Below are positions 47,700-59,095 of a DNA stretch of 64,000 bases, in pieces. The position numbers and the translations under genes are program-made. The stretch's first letter is position 1. Each line of letters begins with the position of its first letter. This DNA comes from Tragulus kanchil (Eukaryota > Chordata > Mammalia > Artiodactyla > Tragulidae), in assembly GCA_022376925.1 (NCBI GenBank), contig JAIOJX010000031.1, positions 139,084,854 through 139,148,853 on the forward strand, given 5' to 3'. The notes beneath the pieces are model-generated. The model did not search any database. It saw only the letters and a list, made by a program, of their open reading frames with translations, and was not told the origin of the DNA.

Positions 47700-48870
47700 A
47701 AAAGGTAAATTAATTCTTTCATGAAGTAATAAAAGTACAAAAAATATGTTAAAGCTTCTATGAGATAAACTCTGTCATCCTACTGGGAGGATTCTCAAAG
47801 GACATGCCCCCATGAAAAATGATGGAAAGCAGTATATCAAAAAGAAACAAAGTGGGGTCTTTTTTATGAGGATGCATATGAAAAAGAGAAATTCCAATAA
47901 AGTGTTCAACAAATGGAAAAAAAGAAAATATACAAATGGCAAAAAAGCATATTAAAAATCTTCAACAGCATTTGCCATTATGGAATTGCAAATTAAAACA
48001 ATAGCATACCATTTCAAAACTCTTAGGATGGCTAAAATCCAAAAAAACTAACAACATGAAATGTTAGTAATGATTTAGAGCAATAAGACCTCATTCATTC
48101 TTGATGGGAATGCAAAATGGTACAGCCACTTTGGAAGAAAGCTTAGCAGTTTCTTACAAGACTGAACATGAACTTACCACATGATCCATCGATTGCCCTC
48201 CTGGATATTTACCCAACTAATCTGAAAACTTAAATCAACACAAAAACTGCTTATGGATGTATACAGCTGCTTTATTCATAACTGCCAAAAGCTAAAAGGA
48301 ACCAAGATGCCCTTCAATACTTAAAAGGCTCATCTAGTACATTCATGGGGTGAAGTATTATTCATCAATAAGCAGAAATGGGTTATGATGCATGAAAAGA
48401 CAGGAAATCTTAAAAAACATTAAGTGAAAGAAGTCAGGCTGAGAATGCCACAAACTATATGATTCCAATTGTACAACATTTTGTAAATGACAAAACCATA
48501 GAGATAGTAAAAGGGTCAGTGTTTGCTAGGGTTCAGGGGAGAGTAAGGGAGAAGGAAGGAATATATGATACACAGTAGATCTTTAGAACAGTGGAGTTAT
48601 TCTGTGCGATACTTGAATAGTGGGCACATGACATCATGTGCTTTAAAAGACCCATAGAAATGTTACGCACAAAGAGCGAACCTTAATGTATGCAAATTTT
48701 TAAAATCAGAAGGCTAGGGTGCATGGGAAGGAATATAGAGTGTTTAAATACACAAGCCATAAAAGAAACAAAAGGCAAGTTGGGCTTGGTTAAAGTTTAA
48801 GACTTAGGCTCTGCAAAAGATGCTGTTAACAGAATGAAAGGATGGGGAAATTGTCTCTTGTATTCTACCT
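47700..48870 (+). mobile_element. Old L1M ORF2 end and 3' UTR
   Basis: atttgccattatggaattgc, cttgatgggaatgcaaaatg, gtacagccactttggaagaa and ttcataactgccaaaagcta follow the ORF2 C-terminus of older L1s. The 3' UTR follows, then a second short ORF2-like piece (48780-48840). Confidence 0.65.
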
Positions 48871-48879
48871 GCCTTCTAA

Positions 48880-50585
48880 ATGTATGGTCCAATCTTGGCA
48901 AGAAGGTGGAGAGAAAAGGCGCTGACCTAAGGAACCCTGGAAATGAGTGCATCTGTCAGACGCACAGCAAAAGGAACTTCACATGAGCACTTCACTTGGT
49001 AAAGTTACTTCTTACAGGGGTCCTGGAAGATAATAATTCTGAAGTCACTATAAATGCCTAACAAGTCAGTATACAGATGTTGGAAGCCAGCTCTCACTCT
49101 GCTAGAGTGGGAATTTACAAGGAGGAAACCACAGTGATCCATGTGGGAATGAGTTAGAGCTGGAGATGTCAGTATGAACTCATCTTTAGTTTAATATAGA
49201 TATGGATACAGATGGTTCCATATAGAAATACTTACAGATGTCTGTATATAGATGAGTTAGTATACCGCATACGTTTTCTAGTTCTGTCCGCCAAGAGGCT
49301 CTAGAAGCAATGACCCCCACCCCTGCCCACCACACACACCCGTAACTATGAGTACACCTAGCACTGGATCTTGGCTTCGAATACCATTCTCCAGAAAAAA
49401 GGACCCAGTGCTCCTTAAAGAAATGTCTGATTCTAGGACCAGGGCAAGAAATGTCCAAGAGTATCCTGTCGTGCCAAGATAAAAACTACAAGGAAAGCCG
49501 TATGTCCAAGAGACAGCAGCTAACTGAAAGAGCTTCTAATGTCTAAAGCTGAAACAATTCAGGCAACAAAATAGAGAAGTTGTGGATTAGAACCCAAACA
49601 ATAAAATAAGTATCCATGAGTCCATAATGATCTACATACATGATTGAAAAAGTAAATGAGGCAAATCTCCCTTTCAGGAGAATTTCAAAAAATGTATATA
49701 GATACTGAGCTCTCAAGGAGAGGAGGAATAACTTCCCACCCCTTCAATGTGGGCTGCACAGATTGACTTCCTTCCAAGGAATGCAGTATGGCAAGGGAAG
49801 TGGGAAGATTAGCTTTCCCATGGAGAAGCCTGACAAACACTGCTTCAGCCCGCCCACTAAGGTCGGTGGCAACAGTGATAAATCAGGTTGATGGTAAGTA
49901 TCCTTGATATAATGTGATGAAAAAGCCATTTCACTTCTGTGATCTTCCTTCCCCAAATCCACAACTCTGCTCCAATCATGAGAAAAATATTAGACAAATT
50001 TTGGGAAGGACAGTCTACAAAACACCTCACCAGTACTCCTTAAAATTGTCAAGGTCATCAAAAATGACAAGAGTATGAGAAACTTTCACAACCAGGAGAA
50101 GCTTTAGAAAGCATGACTACCAAATATATATCATTTGTCATTCTGGATGAAAGCCTGACATGAGGTAGAAACTAAGGAAATCTGAATGAAACATGGGCAA
50201 TAGTTAATAATAATGTGTTCATAGCAGTTTGTTACTTGTGATGAATGTATCACACTAATGTAACGTGTTAATAACAGGGGACACTGGACCAGGGCATATT
50301 AGGGGATTCTCTGTACTATCTTCTCAGTGTTTCTGTAGATCTGAAGTGATAGACTGTAGCCACCAAGCTCCTCTGTCCATGGAACTCTCCAGGCAAGAAG
50401 AATACTGGAGTGGAGTGCCATTTCTGACTACAGGAGATCCTCCTGACCCAGGGATCGAACCCACGTCTCTTGCGCCTCTTGCACTGGCAGACAGATTCTT
50501 TCCCTGCGCCACCAGGGAAGCCCCAGACCTAAAGCTACTCTAAAAAAATAAACTGTAATAAAAACAAAATGACCTCTTCCCTGAA
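48880..50585 (+). mobile_element. Old L1M 3' UTR with a BovA insertion
   Basis: ccacaactctgctccaatca, gcctgacatgaggtagaaac and ccactaatgtaacgtgtt-like wording (near 50250) with a ggggacactggaccagggca stretch match an L1M 3' end. It resumes after a BovA (50345-50525) with ctaaagctactctaaaaaaa. Confidence 0.65.
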
Positions 50586-51895
50586 GCCTTGTGCTTCCTC
50601 TAAGATCCCATGGGATTTGGCACCTGCCACTCCCTGGCCCTGAGGGCATTTCCACATACCTGTCCCCCAGCAGACCCTACGCCTCCCACAGCACCAACCC
50701 TGCCAATTTTAACTTTGTAACCTGCGATCCTCTACGAAGGGCAGTTGCATCTTCTAGGAACTGTTTGGATATAAACAAGCCTTCCGTGTATGCAGATGCT
50801 CTCAAGGAGAGGAGGAATAACTTCCCACCCCTTCAATGTGGGCTGCACAGATTGACTTCCTTCCAAGGAATGCAGTATGGCAAGGGAAGTGGGAAGATTA
50901 GCTTTCCCATGGAGAAGCCTGACAAACACTGCTTCAGCCCGCCCACTAAGGTCGGTGGCAACAGTGATAAATCAGGTTGATGGTAAGTATCCTTGATATA
51001 ATGTGATGAAAAAGCCATTTCACTTCTGTGATCTTCCTTCCCCAAATCCACAACTCTGCTCCAATCATGAGAAAAATATTAGACAAATTTTGGGAAGGAC
51101 AGTCTACAAAACACCTCACCAGTACTCCTTAAAATTGTCAAGGTCATCAAAAATGACAAGAGTATGAGAAACTTTCACAACCAGGAGAAGCTTTAGAAAG
51201 CATGACTACCAAATATATATCATTTGTCATTCTGGATGAAAGCCTGACATGAGGTAGAAACTAAGGAAATCTGAATGAAACATGGGCAATAGTTAATAAT
51301 AATGTGTTCATAGCAGTTTGTTACTTGTGATGAATGTATCACACTAATGTAACGTGTTAATAACAGGGGACACTGGACCAGGGCATATTAGGGGATTCTC
51401 TGTACTATCTTCTCAGTGTTTCTGTAGATCTGAAGTGATAGACTGTAGCCACCAAGCTCCTCTGTCCATGGAACTCTCCAGGCAAGAAGAATACTGGAGT
51501 GGAGTGCCATTTCTGACTACAGGAGATCCTCCTGACCCAGGGATCGAACCCACGTCTCTTGCGCCTCTTGCACTGGCAGACAGATTCTTTCCCCTGCGCC
51601 ACCAGGGAAGCCCCAGACCTAAAGCTACTCTAAAAAAATAAACTGTAATAAAAACAAAATGACCTCTTCCCTGAAGCCTTGTGCTTCCTCTAAGATCCCA
51701 TGGGATTTGGCACCTGCCACTCCCTGGCCCTGAGGGCATTTCCACATACCTGTCCCCCAGCAGACCCTACGCCTCCCCACAGCACCAACCCTGCCAATTT
51801 TAACTTTGTAACCCTGCGATCCTCTACGAAGGGCAGTTGCATCTTCTAGGAACTGTTTGGATATAAACAAGCCTTCCGTGTATGCAGATGCTCTG
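49709..51895. repeat. Tandem duplication pair 15 (unit about 1.09 kb)
   Basis: Copy A is 49709-50797 and copy B 50798-51895, with single-base run differences (tccctgcgcc / cccctgcgcc; cctcccacag / cctccccacag). The join shows 5 shared bases, GCTCT. Confidence 0.97.
50345..50525 (-). mobile_element. Bov-tA/BovA SINE, minus strand
   Basis: gactgtagccaccaagctcc, gaagaatactggagtggagt, ending ccaccagggaagcccc. Duplicate at 51434-51615. Confidence 0.9.
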
Positions 51896-53067
51896 ATCTG
51901 TTCCAGAAGCAGCCTGTCCTATTGCCCTTCCTCTGGAAACTGCTGTCTGCAGCGAGGGCTCCTGGTGTGGCGTGGACTGGGGTTTCTTTTCAGAGGCAGA
52001 GGACATTTTGGTCACTCTAGGACAAAGCTCCAGGCCTATAGTCCGATGATGCACCTCCCCTTCCTGTCCAATTGCCCCTCTCTGAGGCTTGGGGGGCCCC
52101 CTTTGCCTCAGTGGGGATCAGCTGCTTAGAATCAGGAAGGTCGGCTTTAGTCTGGATTGTTCGCCCGCCTGAAGCGGTGAAGCCGTTCTATTTTTAAAGC
52201 CCTTGGTTTCACTCTGTCTTGCTCAGAAGGTGGCTGGTGCTCCAGGCCTCTGCACAGGATGAACGCTCTGCCTTTCACTCTTCCCGCTGTCCTCCACTTT
52301 CATGCCATCGCCAATACTGTCCTCCCCTGGTGCTGTCAGGGGAAGAGGGTCTTGTCATTCTAACAGGGAAGGCTTTAGAAGGAAAGACGTTAAGTCCAAT
52401 CAAAGTGTCAGGTCTGAGTTGTGTGTGTGTTGGGGGCTCGGTGAGAGGAGCTTCACACGACTCCCTCCTGGACCTCTGTCGCCTCCCTCCGCTCTCTTCT
52501 GCCCCCAGCCCGTCATCCTGTAGCCCCTTGTGGACCTGAACCTTTATTAGGTGACAATAGGAGCTAATCAAACAAATAAGTTCCAATGTGAGGTAAAGTC
52601 CACCCTCCCAGTAAACAATCATAGCAGCAGCCTTGTGAGGGGAGATGAGGCTGCAGGAACACACACACACACACACAGACAGACACACACACACACACAC
52701 ACAGACACACACACACACGCACTGGTTCCAGGCACTTCCTCAGAGCTTTCCCCTCAGCCTGTTCATCTCAGGGCTCTCGACCTGCCTTAATGCCTGTGAG
52801 ACCTGTGTGTATGCCTCCAGCCCAGATTTCCCTTTGGCCTCCAGAACCTCCTATCTAGCTGTCTCGTTGGCCCTGACCCATGATATCTTAAAGGAACCTC
52901 AAATGCACCATACCCTCTGCTAAGCTCGCAAGCCTCCTGCCCCAGGTCTCACGCTCCAGGGGTGGCAGTCCTTCCTACCCTACAGCAGAACCACCGCGAG
53001 CCCTGCAGAAACCATAAACCAGGCGTGCTGGCCAATTCCTCTCCTCTTTGTCCTAAGCCTTAACTCT
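51890..53067. other. GC-richer unique DNA with a CA microsatellite, no gene called
   Basis: Many frames overlap on both strands (for example 52219-52539 plus, 52275-52718 minus, the latter starting inside the CA tract). None shows a recognisable domain. A possible conserved block (gacctgaacctttattaggt onward, 52535-52635) precedes the CA tract. Duplicated by pair 16. Confidence 0.55.
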
Positions 53068-54210
53068 AAACTGCTGTCTGCAGCGAGGGCTCCTGGTGTG
53101 GCGTGGACTGGGGTTTCTTTTCAGAGGCAGAGGACATTTTGGTCACTCTAGGACAAAGCTCCAGGCCTATAGTCCGATGATGCACCTCCCCTTCCTGTCC
53201 AATTGCCCCTCTCTGAGGCTTGGGGGGCCCCCTTTGCCTCAGTGGGGATCAGCTGCTTAGAATCAGGAAGGTCGGCTTTAGTCTGGATTGTTCGCCCGCC
53301 TGAAGCGGTGAAGCCGTTCTATTTTTAAAGCCCTTGGTTTCACTCTGTCTTGCTCAGAAGGTGGCTGGTGCTCCAGGCCTCTGCACAGGATGAACGCTCT
53401 GCCTTTCACTCTTCCCGCTGTCCTCCACTTTCATGCCATCGCCAATACTGTCCTCCCCTGGTGCTGTCAGGGGAAGAGGGTCTTGTCATTCTAACAGGGA
53501 AGGCTTTAGAAGGAAAGACGTTAAGTCCAATCAAAGTGTCAGGTCTGAGTTGTGTGTGTGTTGGGGGCTCGGTGAGAGGAGCTTCACACGACTCCCTCCT
53601 GGACCTCTGTCGCCTCCCTCCGCTCTCTTCTGCCCCCAGCCCGTCATCCTGTAGCCCCTTGTGGACCTGAACCTTTATTAGGTGACAATAGGAGCTAATC
53701 AAACAAATAAGTTCCAATGTGAGGTAAAGTCCACCCTCCCAGTAAACAATCATAGCAGCAGCCTTGTGAGGGGAGATGAGGCTGCAGGAACACACACACA
53801 CACACACAGACAGACACACACACACACAGACACACAGACACACACACACACACGCACTGGTTCCAGGCACTTCCTCAGAGCTTTCCCCTCAGCCTGTTCA
53901 TCTCAGGGCTCTCGACCTGCCTTAATGCCTGTGAGACCTGTGTGTATGCCTCCAGCCCAGATTTCCCTTTGGCCTCCAGAACCTCCTATCTAGCTGTCTC
54001 GTTGGCCCTGACCCATGATATCTTAAAGGAACCTCAAATGCACCATACCCTCTGCTAAGCTCGCAAGCCTCCTGCCCCAGGTCTCACGCTCCAGGGGTGG
54101 CAGTCCTTCCTACCCTACAGCAGAACCACCGCGAGCCCTGCAGAAACCATAAACCAGGCGTGCTGGCCAATTCCTCCCCTCTTTGTCCTAAGCCCTTAAC
54201 TCTAAACAAC
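51937..54210. repeat. Tandem duplication pair 16 (unit about 1.13 kb)
   Basis: Copy A is 51937-53067 and copy B 53068-54210. The main difference is the layout of the CA/GACA microsatellite (52660-52718 against 53790-53855), plus single-base runs. AAAC is shared at the join. Confidence 0.97.
52660..52720. repeat. Compound (CA)n/(GACA) microsatellite
   Basis: CA runs separated by GACAGA units. The copy at about 53791-53855 has an extra interruption. Confidence 0.9.
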
Positions 54211-54224
54211 CTCTTTCTTTAAAC

Positions 54225-54785
54225 TGGCGTATAGCTCTTTCTAACATTGTGTTCGTTTCCGCTATACAACGACGTGAATCGGCTGCATGTATACTTATAT
54301 TCCCTCGCTCATGGACTTCCCTCTCACCCATCCACATCCATCCCACCCCTCTAGGTCAGCACAGAGCACTGAGCTGAGCTCCCTGTGGTATACAGCAGGC
54401 TCTCACTAGCTATCTATTTTTCACATGGTAGTGTTAGTTACTCAGTCATCTCCGACTCTGCGACTCCATGGACAGTAGCCTCCCAGGCTCCTCTGTTCAT
54501 GGAGTTCTCCAGGCAAGAATACTGGAGTGGGTGGTCTTTCCCTTCTCCAGGGGATCTTCCGGACCCAGGGACTGAACCCGGGTCTCTGGCATTACAGGCA
54601 GACTCTTTACTGTCTGAACCTCCATAAGCAGTGTGTATAGGTCGATTCCAATCTCCCGATTCATCCCACCACCCCCTTCTTCCACATCCCCCACCGTGTC
54701 CATCTATTCTCTACACCTGCATCTCTATTCCTGCCATGCAGATAGGTTCACCTGTACCATTTTTCTAGACTCCACATATATGCAT
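54225..54785 (-). mobile_element. L1 3' UTR, minus strand, with BovA insertion
   Basis: ctttctaacattgtgttcgt, catccacatccatcccaccc, tggtatacagcaggctctca and ctgtaccatttttctagact are the reverse of the ruminant L1 3' end, also seen at 4 kb. A BovA lies at 54425-54627. Duplicate at 55387-55948. Confidence 0.7.
54425..54627 (-). mobile_element. Bov-tA/BovA SINE inserted in L1
   Basis: gtgttagttactcagtcatc, gcaagaatactggagtgggt, gggactgaacccgggtctct. Duplicate at 55587-55790. Confidence 0.9.
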
Positions 54786-54789
54786 ACCT

Positions 54790-54955
54790 CTTAAATCCAT
54801 CTACTGGCCTCCTACCTCACTTTCCTAGCTGCCTTTATCCCTAAGCCTGATGACTGTCACAGCCTCATCACTGGACTGCTGCATCCTCACCTGCCCACTT
54901 CCAGGCTTTCTCCCCCCAGTAGCCAGCCTGACATTCTGAAAATACAAAGACAGTT
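54790..54955 (+). mobile_element. L2 3'-end fragment
   Basis: tcactggactgctgcatcct and ccagtagccagcctgacatt resemble the L2 3' end. Duplicate at about 55950-56115. Confidence 0.5.
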
Positions 54956-56149
54956 GAGGTTAGGTCTTTTCACAGGGATCCATCTGGACTTCCCCTGTAG
55001 CTCAACTGGTAGAGAGTCCACCTGCAATTCAGGAGACCCCAGCTCAATTCCTGGGTCAGGAAGATTCTCTGGAGAAGGGACAAGTTACCACTCCAGTATT
55101 CTTGGGCTTCCTGGTGGCTCAAATGGTAAAGAACTTTTGCCTAGAACCTATCTAGCTGTCTCGTTGCCCCTGACCCATGATATCTTAAAGGAACCTCAAA
55201 TGCACCATACCCTCTGCTAAGCTCGCAAGCCTCCTGCCCCAGGTCTCACGCTCCAGGGGTGGCAGTCCTTCCTACCCTACAGCAGAACCACCGCGAGCCC
55301 TGCAGAAACCATAAACCAGGCGTGCTGGCCAATTCCTCCCCTCTTTGTCCTAAGCCCTTAACTCTAAACAACCTCTTTCTTTAAACTGGCGTATAGCTCT
55401 TTCTAACATTGTGTTCGTTTCCGCTATACAACGACGTGAATCGGCTGCATGTATACTTATATTCCCTCGCTCATGGACTTCCCTCTCACCCATCCACATC
55501 CATCCCACCCCTCTAGGTCAGCACAGAGCACTGAGCTGAGCTCCCTGTGGTATACAGCAGGCTCTCACTAGCTATCTATTTTTCACATGGTAGTGTTAGT
55601 TACTCAGTCATCTCCGACTCTGCGACTCCATGGACAGTAGCCTCCCAGGCTCCTCTGTTCATGGAGTTCTCCAGGCAAGAATACTGGAGTGGGTGGTCTT
55701 TCCCTTCTCCAGGGGATCTTCCGGACCCAGGGACTGAACCCGGGTCTCTGGCATTACAGGCAGACTCTTTACTGTCTGAACCTCCATAAGCAGTGTGTAT
55801 AGGTCGATTCCAATCTCCCGATTCATCCCACCACCCCCTTCTTCCACATCCCCCACCGTGTCCATCTATTCTCTACACCTGCATCTCTATTCCTGCCATG
55901 CAGATAGGTTCACCTGTACCATTTTTCTAGACTCCACATATATGCATACCTCTTAAATCCATCTACTGGCCTCCTACCTCACTTTCCTAGCTGCCTTTAT
56001 CCCTAAGCCTGATGACTGTCACAGCCTCATCACTGGACTGCTGCATCCTCACCTGCCCACTTCCAGGCTTTCTCCCCCCAGTAGCCAGCCTGACATTCTG
56101 AAAATACAAAGACAGTTGAGGTTAGGTCTTTTCACAGGGATCCATCTGG

Positions 56150-56450
56150 ACTTCCCCTGTAGCTCAACTGGTAGAGAGTCCACCTGCAATTCAGGAGACC
56201 CCAGCTCAATTCCTGGGTCAGGAAGATTCTCTGGAGAAGGGACAAGTTACCACTCCAGTATTCTTGGGCTTCCCTGGTGGCTCAAATGGTAAAGAACCTG
56301 CCTGCAGTGTGGGACACCTGGGTTCGCTTCCTGCGTTGGGAAGATGCCCTGGAGAAAGGAAAGGCTACCCACTGCAGTGGACTTGCTTGGAGAACTCCAT
56401 GGCTCGTCCATGGGTCTCAAAGAGTCGAACACGACTGAGCGACTTTCCCT
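56150..56450 (+). mobile_element. Two Bov-tA/BovA SINEs head to tail
   Basis: A truncated Bov-tA (56150-56267, gacttcccctgtagctcaac to ccactccagtattcttgg) is followed directly by a fuller one (56268-56450, gcttccctggtggctcaaat to agagtcgaacacgactgagc). The second begins where the first breaks off. Duplicated in part at 54988-55140 and 57335-57552. Confidence 0.85.
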
Positions 56451-56489
56451 GTCAGTTTCATCAGTTTCAGAATGAAGACGTGAATTCGC

Positions 56490-56870
56490 ACATCAGGCCT
56501 CGCAGGATCTGGCCCCTGCACCTCTCCAGCCTCTGCTCAGTCCCCTCCCTGCCTAAAGGAGGGTGGTGTTGGCCCTTCCTCAGTCCCCAGATGCAGGATG
56601 CTTCCCAATGCGGGGTTTTGCACACAGGATTCCTCTGCTTGGAATACTTTCCCCTCCCCCAACCTTGCTTACTCATTCCTAGTCACACCTCAGTTCTCAG
56701 CTCAAAGTCAGACCCCCTCATAGCTCACAATTCCCCAGCAGACACTTCCCCCCAGAGCCCTTACTACTCTGTAATTACGCAACTCTGTGGTGCTTGGACT
56801 CAGGTGCCCCAATCGCAAGGGGGCGGGGCGCTATCTCTTTGGTTCACGCTGCAATTCTACCACTAGAGAA
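56490..56870 (+). mobile_element. L2 LINE 3' end
   Basis: aggatctggcccctgcacct, tcctctgcttggaatacttt, cctcagttctcagctcaaag: strong L2 3'-end pattern. The plus frame 56264-56866 (200 codons, the longest in the window) crosses a BovA and this L2, so it is not a gene. Confidence 0.82.
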
Positions 56871-56889
56871 CTGTCTGACTCCAGCCGGA

Positions 56890-57050
56890 GCTCAGTAACT
56901 ATTCTTTATTTGAATGAGTGGACTCTCCTAACAACCCTAAAAAGTAGGTTTTTCCTGCTTCCTGAACAGCTCAGAAACACTCAACAACCAACCTGGGTCA
57001 TTCAGCTCCTTGTAGCAGAGCCAGAATTTAAACACAGTCAAGTTACATCA
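56890..57050 (+). mobile_element. MIR fragment
   Basis: ctctcctaacaaccctaaaa and gtagcagagccagaatttaa are MIR 3'-half features. Duplicates at about 57990-58140 and (part) 59160-59225. Confidence 0.6.
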
Positions 57051-58384
57051 GAAGTTCTTGCTCAATATTTTGTCCTGACCTGTACTCTGTATTTGTGGGA
57101 CCTGTGGGCCAGGAGGCCCCTGCGGCTTCTTTCCCCCTGGTCAGGCACTACCCACATTGGAGGAGAGGGTAATAAACCGTGTGGACCCTGGCGTCAGGGC
57201 TGGGGAGAGGCAGCGAGCATGTGAACTCTGTCTTCCCAGCACTCGCACCTCCATAGCCCCTCCTTCTGGTCTGACATTCGCAACTGCCAGGTTGGACTTG
57301 CTTGGAGACATCTAAACCCTAGGCAAGATTCTCTGGAGAAGGGACAAGTTACCACTCCAGTATTCTTGGGCTTCCTGGTGGCTCAAATGGTAAAGAACCT
57401 GCCTGCAGTGTGGGACACCTGGGTTCGCTTCCTGCGTTGGGAAGATGCCCTGGAGAAAGGAAAGGCTACCCACTGCAGTGGACTTGCTTGGAGAACTCCA
57501 TGGCTCGTCCATGGGTCTCAAAGAGTCGAACACGACTGAGCGACTTTCCCTGTCAGTTTCATCAGTTTCAGAATGAAGACGTGAATTCGCACATCAGGCC
57601 TCGCAGGATCTGGCCCCTGCACCTCTCCAGCCTCTGCTCAGTCCCCTCCCTGCCTAAAGGAGGGTGGTGTTGGCCCTTCCTCAGTCCCCAGATGCAGGAT
57701 GCTTCCCAATGCGGGGTTTTGCACACAGGATTCCTCTGCTTGGAATACTTTCCCCTCCCCCAACCTTGCTTACTCATTCCTAGTCACACCTCAGTTCTCA
57801 GCTCAAAGTCAGACCCCCTCATAGCTCACAATTCCCCAGCAGACACTTCCCCCCAGAGCCCTTACTACTCTGTAATTACGCAACTCTGTGGTGCTTGGAC
57901 TCAGGTGCCCCAATCGCAAGGGGGCGGGGCGCTATCTCTTTGGTTCACGCTGCAATTCTACCACTAGAGAACTGTCTGACTCCAGCCGGAGCTCAGTAAC
58001 TATTCTTTATTTGAATGAGTGGACTCTCCTAACAACCCTAAAAAGTAGGTTTTTCCTGCTTCCTGAACAGCTCAGAAACACTCAACAACCAACCTGGGTC
58101 ATTCAGCTCCTTGTAGCAGAGCCAGAATTTAAACACAGTCAAGTTACATCAGAAGTTCTTGCTCAATATTTTGTCCTGACCTGTACTCTGTATTTGTGGG
58201 ACCTGTGGGCCAGGAGGCCCCTGCGGCTTCTTTCCCCCTGGTCAGGCACTACCCACATTGGAGGAGAGGGTAATAAACCGTGTGGACCCTGGCGTCAGGG
58301 CTGGGGAGAGGCAGCGAGCATGTGAACTCTGTCTTCCCAGCACTCGCACCTCCATAGCCCCTCCTTCTGGTCTTACTACTCCTA

Positions 58385-59095
58385 ACATTAATTAAACTAG
58401 TGCCTGCTGTATGCCTGGCACTATTGTAAGTGCTTTACATACGTCCATTTAATTAAAAAGTAGCTGAAGTCTTTGAAATAGAGAAGGGTGGGAAGGGCAA
58501 CCACAGAAAGCCCCAAGTATTCAGTGCGGGCTGAACGTGGGAAACACAGAACAGTGCCAGAGTCAAGACTGAACCAGGCCTCGAGAACAGGTGAAGCGTC
58601 ACCCCAGGAAGCCGCGAAGGGGCCATCCACATGCACGAGGTTCCGAGCTCCCAGAGGACAAGAGGGTGCACCCTGGTGTCAGTGGCCCAGGAAGGACCAG
58701 GATGCGCCCGGCTCTGGGACCCAGGTCCCGGCGAGCCTAAGGCTCCTCCCACATCTTGAGGTTGCTTGGCAGTCCACAAGCCATCCGACTTACCCCTGGC
58801 CGTAGCCGGGAATTCTAGTAACTCCCTCTGCGCAGCGTCCAAAGCCACCTCTGCCAAGATGCCGCCACCACCCGAGGCCCCGACCCTCACTCCTCAAGAT
58901 CCGCCCCGGCCCTGAGGCCCCGCCCTTCCCTGAGGTTTAAATAAATAAATAAATAGCAGCTATTGTTCCTATTCCCATTTTTCAGATGAGAAAACTGAGG
59001 TCCCGACAAAAATAAACAATAACTTGCTGAAAGCTACACTGTGGATCACAGCAGAGCTGGGAAACAAAGCCAGGCAGCCTGGCTCCACATCCCAC
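58385..59095 (+). mobile_element. MIR split by a GC-rich cassette
   Basis: Left half 58385-58455 (ctgtatgcctggcactattg, taagtgctttacatacgtcc) and right half 58953-59095 (tattcccatttttcagatga, gaaaactgaggtcccgacaa) are one MIR in the same orientation. The 480-bp insert between them is GC-rich and ends in (AAAT)n. Confidence 0.7.
58465..58935 (-). promoter_or_regulatory. GC-rich, CpG-dense cassette, possible promoter/first exon
   Basis: About two dozen CpGs in 470 bp, unlike the flanks. On the minus strand GC boxes (GGGCGGGGCC at 58925-58916 and a GGGGCGG nearby) precede an ATG at 58890 and an open frame. A good splice donor context (CAGGGGTAAGT, GTAAGT at 58793-58788) follows. The coding content is not recognised. 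Alternatively it is a retroposed fragment. Duplicate at about 59551-60021. Confidence 0.4.

Larger units (their letters stand above)
53986..56300. repeat. Tandem duplication pair 17 (unit about 1.16 kb)
   Basis: Copy A is 53986-55147 and copy B 55148 to about 56300. The join lies in a SINE head and is degraded (gaacttttgcctagaaccta). Overlap with pair 16 makes ctatctagctgtctcgttg appear three times (52849, 53986, 55148). Confidence 0.95.
56224..58370. repeat. Tandem duplication pair 18 (unit about 1.10 kb)
   Basis: Copy A is 56224-57325 and copy B 57326-58370. Copy A ends in about 50 bases not found at the end of copy B (gacattcgcaactgccaggt onward, 57270-57322), again a degraded edge. Confidence 0.95.

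Noticed and set aside
56264..56866. 200-codon plus frame, the longest in the window
   Set aside because: It begins in a BovA SINE and continues through an L2 3' end; no protein family is recognisable.
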